A program made the position numbers and the translations under genes. This document shows, in pieces, positions 8,524-15,781 of a DNA stretch of 64,000 nt. Source of the DNA: Trichomonas vaginalis G3 (lineage: Eukaryota; Parabasalia; Trichomonadida; Trichomonadidae); the NCBI RefSeq assembly GCF_026262505.1, contig NC_067203.1, forward strand, positions 16,504,392 to 16,568,391, written 5' to 3'. The stretch's first letter is position 1. Each line of letters starts with the position of its first letter. The notes below the pieces were generated by a model that saw only the letters and a list, made by a program, of their open reading frames with translations, did no database searches and was not told the DNA's origin.

Positions 8524-9245
8524 TTATATGTCATAATAGAACCCACGTGGACCAAGCTTTACTTTCTTCCTGACTGAGTTTTTAACTCTTCTTTTTCCTT
8601 CATTGCCCTCTGCTTGAAGTTGTTGCATCTTTGCATTATGTTCATCTAGTATGTTGCAAATTTCCCATGTCCTTTTTGCCTTTTGGCTCTGGTCGCCCAT
8701 CTCAGGTAACCTATATCCTAGAAAGAGTTTGTCATAGTTTGTATTTGAGTCTTCGCGTATTGTTTGCATGACTCTTTCCTGAGTTTCCGGTTCAAGCTCT
8801 TCAAACAGTGCCTGTCCATATGGAATATGCTCGTTTCCAAATATATGTTTTTGTAGCCATTCTGGTTTTCTTTCCATGTTACCAACTATATCTTTTGTGA
8901 ATGGGAAAGCTTTTACCCAATCTTTCAGTCTTGCGTCGTTTATTTCTGTAGTTGGTTTTATTTTGTCAAGGAACATGTTTTTCAATACTAACATTTCATT
9001 TGGTACTGTCCATTTGAGTTTTCTTAAATATTCATCCCTTCTCGGTTCATTGTCTGCAAAGTAAGTTTTTATGACATTTTGTAAACTTTCGTTTGCAAGG
9101 TCATGTACAATAGGTTCTCTTCCTTCTCCCTCCCTAACTTTCTTTCTAAACTCTTCACCAAATATACCATCTCTATGGTTCTTGTAGTTCTTTGAGATAA
9201 ATGTTCTAGAACGTCAGGTGTTATATTTCCATCAGCCATGTTCAT
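8524..9245 (-). pseudogene. Unknown element protein, one frameshift
   Basis: The start is ATG 9245 (or 9239), one base past the stop of the upstream gene. The first frame stops at 9069, while the second half runs in another frame from about 9170 through 8994 to the stop at 8524. One frame change near 9190-9170 would join them into about 240 residues. The C-terminus is basic (GKRRVKNSVRKKVKLGPR), as in packaged DNA-binding or capsid-associated proteins, but no family is recognised. It sits immediately upstream of the major capsid candidate on the same strand. Confidence 0.5.
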
Positions 9246-9246
9246 T

Positions 9247-10563
9247 TCACTGGTCCAAAATATCTGCATGTTTCATATCTTTCAATGGCATTAAAGCCGC
9301 GCTTAAAATACCAGCTATATCTTGTTCACCATTGACTTCCATTGCGTCTACAACTTCTTGGAATTGTGGTTGTAAGTTTATGAACCACCTATCCGGGTTA
9401 GCTTTATGACCCCATCTCATTGTAGTTCCATCGTCTGCAGAAACAAAAGTAGGTTTGTTTCCATCTTGGTTAGGTTCTGAATGAACTTTAAACAATGTTT
9501 CATTTCTATATGTTTTCTTGAAATTTAACCTTTTATCTTCACCGAGTTCATCCGAAGATTGAACGTTAAATGCTCGTAAGTAAAAAGGGTTGTTGTATTT
9601 GTGTACATTTTTTTTCAGTTCTTCCATTCTATGCTGAATATTTTCATCTGGTGCTGGAGTCTTTTGTATGTCGGCAAACATTTTTCGATATTCTTCTACT
9701 ATGTCAGCCGAATTTTTTTTAGACTCTTGGAAATATTCCATATTCTCCGCATACTCTTGTTGAGGGTCAAGATTTTTCGGCTGTTCCAAATCTTCATCTA
9801 GTTCTGTGAAGTTAGTTTCCAAAGGAGTGACTTGTTCGTTTCCTTCAGGCTCTTCTAGCTGTTGTTGCTGAACTATTTCTTCCATGTCTGGTTGTATCTG
9901 AACTATTTCTTCCTGTGGAGTTTCTTGTACCTCATCTGCTGGCATTTCATATATTCCGAGACCGTTTTTAACAATTTCCCTATCTACGTCATCCGCATTC
10001 ATAAGCTTTTGTTCTTTCGTTCCGTCTCTATTTTTTACGCGTTTCATGACGAAAGTTGAATTGTCATTTAGCTCTGACATCAAATATCTCGGAGTAAATT
10101 CAGTCATGTCATTTGGATGATATGCTATTAAATCATATCCCTTAGCGAGCTTGTATTTTCCAGGTTTGAAATTATATCCCATTTGGTGCTGAGCCATAAA
10201 GCTAAATAGGTTCGGGTCAGTATTTCCATCCTTGAACTTTCTAATAGCTTCTTTATATCTGTCACTAAAGTCAACAGTATCTGGGAAACCACACTCTTCT
10301 TTAAGCATTTTTAAGAATTCTTGGTTTCCTTGTTCTCTACTTCTTTTATGTCCTTGCTCTGTTTGTGGTTGTTGTTGTGCTGGTTGTGGAGGTGGTTGTT
10401 GTGTTGGTTTTGGTGCATGCCTGTGTCTGTGTCCATGTGACGATGTAAATGTTTTAGGTAGTCCTGGTGCAGGTGCTTCTCTTGGAGGGTTTGGTGGTAT
10501 ATAAGTTCCACTAGCTAGTATATAAGTTCCACCAGCTGGTATATAAGTTCCACCAGCTGGCAC
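9247..10563 (-). CDS. Unknown 438-aa proline/glutamine-rich element protein
   Basis: The N-terminus has repeats of the type GGTYIPA, followed by a Pro/Gln/His-rich segment (HGHRHRHAPKPTQQPPPQPA) and then a long mixed-charge region with Glu/Gln-rich stretches and a tryptophan-containing end (DRWFINLQPQF). The frame has no ATG before about residue 85; the GTG at 10563 is only nominal. The frame is open further upstream into the 3' end of the preceding gene in its -1 register, so it may need frameshifting or may have lost its start. Function is unknown; the repeat-plus-disordered layout is common in virion structural or maturation proteins. Confidence 0.5.
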   Translation of the reverse strand: MPAGGTYIPAGGTYILASGTYIPPNPPREAPAPGLPKTFTSSHGHRHRHAPKPTQQPPPQPAQQQPQTEQGHKRSREQGNQEFLKMLKEECGFPDTVDFSDRYKEAIRKFKDGNTDPNLFSFMAQHQMGYNFKPGKYKLAKGYDLIAYHPNDMTEFTPRYLMSELNDNSTFVMKRVKNRDGTKEQKLMNADDVDREIVKNGLGIYEMPADEVQETPQEEIVQIQPDMEEIVQQQQLEEPEGNEQVTPLETNFTELDEDLEQPKNLDPQQEYAENMEYFQESKKNSADIVEEYRKMFADIQKTPAPDENIQHRMEELKKNVHKYNNPFYLRAFNVQSSDELGEDKRLNFKKTYRNETLFKVHSEPNQDGNKPTFVSADDGTTMRWGHKANPDRWFINLQPQFQEVVDAMEVNGEQDIAGILSAALMPLKDMKHADILDQ

Positions 10564-10575
10564 ATATGTTCCATC
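10498..10575 (-). repeat. 21-bp coding tandem repeat
   Basis: About four copies of a 21-bp unit (GTTCCACCAGCTGGTATATAA on the plus strand, with variants such as CTAGCTAGT) encode the repeated peptide GGTYIPA at the N-terminus of the 9247-10563 protein. Confidence 0.8.
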
Positions 10576-10589
10576 TGCAGCATAATGTC

Positions 10590-11714
10590 CTACCTGACTT
10601 TTCGTTTTAAGAAAGCATTTACTAGGTCTGTTTTGGTCTGTTGTAACTCTTTTTCTTGACTTTTCACAACAGTTGCTCTAACGGCGTCATAGGCACTTTG
10701 AACTGCCTGTCTCGTTGCTGCATCTGTTATTTTCGTCATATTTTGTGCTACTTCTTTTAACTCTTTGTCGAAACCTTCAGACTTCAGTTTCTTTCCAGAT
10801 GAGAAGTCGTTCACTTGTTTCACCTTACTATGAAGAGCTTCGAAGGCGTTCTTAAAGTCAGCATTTGTTAAAGCTTCATTTGAACTGTCTTCATCCGCTT
10901 GTATTTTTGTCCTTATTGACCCTATGAGTTGGGCTGCTTTAGCGTTGGCTTGGGCATCTAACCAGTCATTGTTAGCTTTTATATATTCTGCGCTTTTCAT
11001 TGCCTTTTGCATGGCTGCGTCGTTATTTTTACTTTCTTGTGCTAAGTTTTCATACTGTACGGTTTGGTTTTGCAACTGTAAAAGTTTTTCTGCCTTTACA
11101 TTTGCTTCAACTTCTTTTTTATACTCATCGCTATCCATATATGTCTTCAGGGCTTTTTGTTTTATCTCTTCATCTTTCAGTATTTTATATTGAGTAGTAT
11201 GGTTTTTCAAATTTATGACATCTTGTTCCATTTTTGCTACTTCTGTTGCTTTTTCTGACACTTTTTTCGCATATTCCTCTGTACTTAGTTCTTTCAGTTG
11301 TTCTTCTTTCTTCTTTTTCTCTACGTTTAACTCATTGAGTTTCTTTGTGTGTCTGTCATATTCTAGTTTCTTTTCGTTTTCACTTATTTGCTTCTGTATG
11401 TCTATGTTTGACTTTTTGACATCTGATATTTGATTTTTGAGTGAACTCAAATTCATTTGACTTTGAGGGTTATAGGCTGTTCCGTCTGCAGCTCCACCAT
11501 AGCCTGCCATTTTCGCTAAAAGTGCCGCTCTTAAACCTCCACTCTGTGCACCAACAACTCGGTTTAAAAGCATAGGATTGCTTGACATTTGTTGCAACAT
11601 AGTGGGGTCATTCAGCATTTGTTGTTGCAACTGTTGTTGTGGTGTCAGTTTTACTATTGGATGTTTCAATGCTCTCTTCCTCTTACGTATATTCTTACGT
11701 AGCTTACGTGGCAT
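10590..11714 (-). CDS. Unknown 374-aa coiled-coil protein with basic N-terminus
   Basis: The ATG at 11714 (MPRKLRKNIRKRKRALKHPI) is chosen; the frame upstream of it is iteron-repeat sequence, not protein. The first 20 residues are strongly basic, then a Gln/Met-rich segment and a Gly-rich stretch (about residues 55-80), then more than 200 residues of heptad-like charged helix. It is intact, unlike most neighbours. A basic head with a coiled coil fits a virion core or scaffolding protein, but this is inference. Its last codons (TTA AAA CGA AAA) overlap the -1 frame that leads into the next gene. Confidence 0.6.
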   Translation of the reverse strand: MPRKLRKNIRKRKRALKHPIVKLTPQQQLQQQMLNDPTMLQQMSSNPMLLNRVVGAQSGGLRAALLAKMAGYGGAADGTAYNPQSQMNLSSLKNQISDVKKSNIDIQKQISENEKKLEYDRHTKKLNELNVEKKKKEEQLKELSTEEYAKKVSEKATEVAKMEQDVINLKNHTTQYKILKDEEIKQKALKTYMDSDEYKKEVEANVKAEKLLQLQNQTVQYENLAQESKNNDAAMQKAMKSAEYIKANNDWLDAQANAKAAQLIGSIRTKIQADEDSSNEALTNADFKNAFEALHSKVKQVNDFSSGKKLKSEGFDKELKEVAQNMTKITDAATRQAVQSAYDAVRATVVKSQEKELQQTKTDLVNAFLKRKVR

Positions 11715-11739
11715 TTTAAGTGAAGTAAAAAACGGTTTT

Positions 11740-11850
11740 TGACAGATGTTTTGTTGTGACTTCTTCGTAAAGACTTTGTTAAGACTTCTTCGTAAAGACT
11801 TTGTCAAGACTTCTTCGTAAAGACTTTGTTGAGATTTCTTCGTAAATGAC
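11740..11850. repeat. 25-bp iteron array III, part a
   Basis: Units of the type ACTTCTTCGTAAAGACTTTG recur every 25 bases (CTTCG at 11763, 11788, 11813 and 11838). They sit directly upstream of the ATG at 11714. They are the reverse complement of the units in array IV. Confidence 0.9.
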
Positions 11851-11852
11851 CC

Positions 11853-11932
11853 AAAAATATATTTTAGGTGAAGAGGTGAGATTTCACCTCTTTTTTCACC
11901 TCATTTCTCACCTCTTGAATTTTCATGAATTT
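11853..11932 (+). repeat. Palindromic module, copy 3
   Basis: The AATATATT palindrome, the GGTGAAGAGGTGAGA hairpin and the TTTTCATGAA palindrome are placed between the two blocks of array III. Confidence 0.8.
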
Positions 11933-12022
11933 CTTCGTAAAGACTTTGTTAAGACTTCTTCGTAAAGACTTTGTTAAGACTTCTTCGTAAAGACTTTGTT
12001 GAGATTTCTTCGTAAATGACCC
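11933..12022. repeat. 25-bp iteron array III, part b
   Basis: Three more 25-bp units in the same orientation as part a follow palindromic module copy 3. Confidence 0.85.
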
Positions 12023-12028
12023 TAGTAG

Positions 12029-12115
12029 TATATTTTTGGTGTAAATTTCATGAAAATTCAAGAGGGTGAAAAATTAGGTGAAAAAACAGGTGAAATCTCA
12101 CCTCTTCACCTAAAT
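12029..12115 (-). repeat. Palindromic module, copy 4
   Basis: First of two tandem 87-bp copies in reverse orientation. It contains TTTCATGAAAATTC, then the GGTGAAATCTCACC hairpin. Confidence 0.85.
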
Positions 12116-12213
12116 TATATTTTTGGTGTAAATTTCATGAAAATTCAAGAGGGTGAAAAATTAGGTGAAAAAACAGGTGAAATCTCACCTCTTCACCTAA
12201 AATATATTTTTGT
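12116..12213 (-). repeat. Palindromic module, copy 5
   Basis: Second 87-bp tandem copy, nearly identical to copy 4. It ends with the AAAATATATTTTT palindrome. Confidence 0.85.
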
Positions 12214-12228
12214 CTGATTTACGCTCAT

Positions 12229-12486
12229 TACGATGAAGTTTTGACAAAGTCTTTACGATGAAGTTTTGACAAAGTCTTTACGATGAAGTCTTGACAAAAC
12301 ATTTACGAAGAAGTCTTGACAAAGTCTTTACGATGAAATCTTGACAAAACATTTACGAAGAAGTCTTGACAAAACATTTACGAAGAAGTCTTGACAAAGT
12401 CTTTACGATGAAATCTTGACAAAGTCTTTACGAAGAAGTCTTGACAAAGTCTTTACGATGAAATCTTGACAAAGTCTTTACGATGA
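12229..12486. repeat. 25-bp iteron array IV, part a
   Basis: About ten units of the type TTTACGATGAAGTCTTGACA occur in tandem, in the opposite orientation to array III. Variants alternate GATGAAATC, GATGAAGTC and GAAGAAGTC, and CAAAGTC with CAAAACA. Confidence 0.9.
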
Positions 12487-12567
12487 AATTCATGAAAATT
12501 CAAGAGGTGAAAAATGAGGTGAAAAAACAGGTGAAATCTCACCTCTTCACCTAAAATATATTTTTGT
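12487..12567 (-). repeat. Palindromic module, copy 6
   Basis: A reverse-orientation copy that divides array IV into two blocks, mirroring how copy 3 divides array III. Confidence 0.85.
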
Positions 12568-12582
12568 CTGATTTACGCTCAT

Positions 12583-12781
12583 TACGATGAAATCTTGACA
12601 AAACATTTACGAAGAAGAAGTCTTGACAAAACATTTACGAAGAAATCTTGACAAAGTCTTTACGATGAAATCTTGACAAAGTCTTTACGATGAAATCTTG
12701 ACAAAGTCTTTACGATGAAATCTTGACAAAGTCTTTACGAAGAAATCTTGACAAAGTCTTTACGAAGAAATCTTGACAAAC
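12583..12781. repeat. 25-bp iteron array IV, part b
   Basis: About eight further 25-bp units; the last block is almost homogeneous (GATGAAATCTTGACAAAGTC). It is the outermost repeat of the element that I can recognise, so the element end may lie between here and 13,000. Confidence 0.9.
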
Positions 12782-12844
12782 CATGAAAACATATATAATT
12801 TGTGAAAAGCTCCTGGAAGACCCGTATATAAGAACTTCATTTAT

Positions 12845-12879
12845 GTGGGCTAGAAGGGGCGCAGCCCCTGGAAGCCCAC
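12845..12879 (+). other. GC-rich two-stem hairpin 1
   Basis: Outer stem GGGCT (847-851) pairs with AGCCC (873-877); a 3x3 internal loop AGA/GGA follows; inner stem AGGGGC (855-860) pairs with GCCCCT (864-869) around the triloop GCA. It stands out at high GC in AT-rich DNA. Confidence 0.8.
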
Positions 12880-12919
12880 CCCAAGAAAAAAAAGCTTCAT
12901 TTATACTCATTCATCCTCA

Positions 12920-12950
12920 GGGCTAGAAGGCACGAAGTGCCTGGGAGCCC
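12920..12950 (+). other. GC-rich two-stem hairpin 2
   Basis: Same architecture as hairpin 1: outer GGGCT/AGCCC, internal loop AGA/GGG, inner stem AGGCAC (928-933) with GTGCCT (937-942) and triloop GAA. Two inner base pairs differ from hairpin 1 on both sides, so pairing is preserved. A pyrimidine run and poly-T follow. Confidence 0.8.
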
Positions 12951-12959
12951 CACTCCCTT

Positions 12960-12961
<2 letters not shown>

Positions 12962-13001
<40 letters not shown>
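12962..13001 (+). repeat. Poly-T tract (40 T)
   Basis: A homopolymer of 40 T preceded by CTCCCTTTC. It may mark an element boundary; length is probably approximate in the assembly. Confidence 0.9.
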
Positions 13002-13006
<5 letters not shown>

Positions 13007-13382
13007 GTTTAATATTACATATTAAATACATTTATCAACATTAATTATTTTGAATTGTGGTAAAATGATATGTCACATATTTTTTTCTAAAAATTTGTAA
13101 AAATGTTTATTTTAATTTATATAATTAAATATTAAAATTTTAAATTTTGAAATAAAATAAATTAAATTCGTCCGTTATCTTTAATTCGCTCGGCGAATGC
13201 CGAGCTTACGTACTCATATATTCCTTCTTGTTACAACTCGAACAAGAACATCACCTTTAACATATTATCAAGAAGCCCACTATAAACTTTTCATTTGATG
13301 AGTTTTGAATCGCGAGCTTCTTGATAGTCAAACTACGCACCAGCACTACAACTTCTTTCACCCGAACTAATACAAATTTACA
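13002..13382. other. Gene-free spacer
   Basis: AT-rich to about 13,160. A small hairpin GCTCGGCGAATGCCGAGC lies near 13,190. Inverted TATCAAGAAGC / GCTTCTTGATA arms (about 13,266 and 13,318) lie just before the hairpin array. I see no gene. Confidence 0.7.
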
Positions 13383-14038
13383 CATTGGAGCTGCTTTGCT
13401 CTGAGAACTCTCATCAATCGATGAGAGTTCTCAGAGCAAAGCAGTTCTAACCGAACTACGCACAAACACTCCAACTTAAAGCAACCAAATCAATACGATT
13501 ATATACATTGGAACTGCCTTACTCTTATTTCTCTCATCTATTGATGAGAGATCTCAGAATGAGGCAGTTCCAATCGAACTACTCACAGACAGTCCAGCTA
13601 ACCAAACCGAATCAATACACATATATACATTGGAGCTACTTTGCTCTTATTTCTCTCATCAATTGATGAGAGAACTCAGAGTAAAGCAGTTCCAATCGAA
13701 CAGACAAGCTAGCACAAGATTACACATTGGAACAGTTTTACTCTGAGAACTCTCATCGATTGATGACAGATCTCAGAGTAAAGCAGTTCCAATCGAACTA
13801 CACACAAGCACTGCTTCTTACAGCAACCCAATCAATACGCACATATACATTGGAGCTGCCTCACTCTGAGAACTCTCTTCATTTGATGAGAGATCTCAGA
13901 GTGAGGCAGCTCCAATCGAACTACATACAGACATTACCGCTAACCATAACCCAATCAATGTACGTATTTACATTGAAGCTACTTTACTATTATTTCTCTC
14001 ATCAATTGATGAGAGATTTCAAAGTAAAGCAGCTCCAA
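13383..14038 (+). repeat. Six tandem long hairpins (about 123-bp unit)
   Basis: Units starting CATTGGA or CATTGAA at 13383, 13506, 13628, 13725, 13848 and 13971 each contain an inverted repeat of about 28 bp per arm (for example GCTGCTTTGCTCTGAG with CTCAGAGCAAAGCAG) around a short ATC..GAT loop, followed by a spacer TCGAACTAC..CAC in most units. Units 1 and 5 differ at three stem positions on both arms so that pairing is kept. No protein is likely; the open frame at 13727-14134 is an artefact of the repeat. Confidence 0.9.
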
Positions 14039-14043
14039 AAAGA

Positions 14044-14242
14044 AAGTGAGAAGAAGAAAAAGAAGAAAGAAGAAGAAGAAAGAAAGAGAAGAGAGAGAAA
14101 GAGGAAAAGAGAAAAAGAAAAAAGGACATATTAAATATGATATGCTGTTTTTAGTGCCGAGGCGGCGAAGCCGCCGAGGCACGATTTTTTTGGTCTCTTC
14201 CTTCCACGTGGTAAGCTTTTTTAAAAGTTTGGACAGGCCTAG
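14044..14242 (-). mobile_element. hAT-like dispersed repeat end, copy A
   Basis: Read on the minus strand it begins TAGGCCTGTCCAAAC (14242-14228), then has a GC hairpin GGCGGC/GCCGCC flanked by GCCTC..GGC (14150-14180), then a pyrimidine-rich tract down to 14044. The same order of parts is found at 23672 and 32845. TAGG(C/G)CTG.ACAA is hAT-like as a terminal sequence. Only one end is recognised here. Confidence 0.65.
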
Positions 14243-14377
14243 AAATACTATATATATGTAGATTGAATTCTTTTATTTTGGCACTTTTTATTTTTTTAAT
14301 GTTTTTTTTTCTCCAACACTCAGCCCCCAATTCAAATCAAGCATTTACCAACGTAAAATACCGGTATTCCAATCAAT

Positions 14378-14692
14378 AAGAGGACAGTTCTGTCAAGACC
14401 CTTCCTGATTTGAAGGAACTTGAAAGAACTGCTCTTTAACCGACTTCAAATAAGAAAATTTCACTCATATTATCATGTTAACATCGAAACTACTGCCATT
14501 TAGAGAGCAGTTCTTTCAAGATCTTCGAAGATTTGGAAGATCTTGAAAGAACTACTCTTAAAATGGCAGTAATTACCGTAACTTTCTACTTGATAGTAAC
14601 AATACCGAAGCTACAGCCATTTAGAGGGCAGTTCTTCCAAGATCTTCCAAATCTTCGAAGATCTTGAAAGAACTACTCTTAAAAATGGCTGT
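14378..14692 (+). repeat. Three tandem long hairpins
   Basis: Hairpins at 14378-14437, 14492-14570 and 14612-14692 share GCAGTTCTTTCAAGATCTTC-type left arms and matching right arms. The second has arms of about 35 bp (14492-14526 with 14536-14570). The outer stems CTGCC/GGCAG in the second and ACAGCC/GGCTGT in the third differ but stay paired. They resemble, but are not the same as, the six-hairpin array. Confidence 0.85.
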
Positions 14693-15781
14693 ATTGCGAG
14701 AGGGTTTGATTTTTCGTTTATTAAAATTGTATTCTATGATATAATTTAATTCAAGATTTGTATTTCTGTTATTTTTGTGATATCATTCAAGTATATATAT
14801 CAGAATATGCACATAATGATACCACATATACTTAAACTATACGTATTTAAATCTTAGCGATCAATATAATTTTTTTTGTAATATCGAATAAAAGTTTGTT
14901 TTCGCATTTCCGTTTTATTTGACTACATGAAGATAAGAATTCTTGAGAACAATTTTAAATAAATTGCCAAATTGAAGAATTCGATATATGATGATATTCA
15001 CTGATTTCTGCCAAACTTGTAGGAATGAATCCATTTAGAATAAAAACGATTTGTGCATTGGAAGCTCAGAACAAGTTATGTTCATTATCCCAATATGAAG
15101 AAAATGCACGTTTAGAAAAAGACGATAACGATTAAATTACAAAATCGATAACGATAACGATTAAATTACAAAATCGATAACAACCCGTCTGAAAACCTAA
15201 CGTCAATACAGAATCTAATGAATAAGCATAATGAAAAGTTGATTAACAGATACATTTCTATTGGCATTAAAAATATTAAATATTAATGCATTTGCAAATT
15301 CCCAAAATAATTTGTTTTAAAATCTAAACATTCGATTTACTCGGATTGTAATATCAGCTATGCCCTAATGCAAGATGATTCTAAGTCGATATGACTATAG
15401 CTAAACTTCTAATACTAAATTTATTAAAATTTATTATCTTTCTCTTGTTTGATTTGCTACACTAAAGATTATACTGTTTACTACCGAGTTTTTTGTTAAT
15501 TTAGAAGATAGTTTCGTAGGAATAGATGCAATTGAACAGAATTGAGGATAATTTATAGTCGATTTTAGAAATGTAAATAAAGAATTTAAATTCAGTCAAC
15601 AGAAAATAGTGTTTTCAATGACTCTTAATGCAATTAATTAATCCAGAAAAAAAGAATAATTTTTCAACATCAAGATCGAAAAAAATAAGGCTATATCATT
15701 ATTGCCTGATAACCAACGATTGCTATTTCATAATCCGAATACCATAAAAAATAAAAAATTTGTACACCATTGAAAAAGGGG
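14693..15781. other. Upstream region of the USP-like gene
   Basis: AT-rich, with no open frame of note. It contains the 29-bp tandem repeat at 15123-15180. The last 40 bases before ATG 15782 are A-rich. No clear initiator can be picked. Confidence 0.6.
15123..15180. promoter_or_regulatory. Two 29-bp repeats with TAACGAT motifs
   Basis: Two exact copies of a 29-bp unit beginning CGATAACGATTAAATTAC. TAACGAT occurs three times in and across the copies. TAACGATA is known as a Myb recognition element in Trichomonas vaginalis, so a Myb site cluster is possible, though it is 600 bases from the start codon. Confidence 0.35.

Noticed and set aside
13727-14134. 135-residue plus-strand frame as a gene
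   Set aside because: It crosses three hairpin units and a purine tract; the protein is just the translated repeat.
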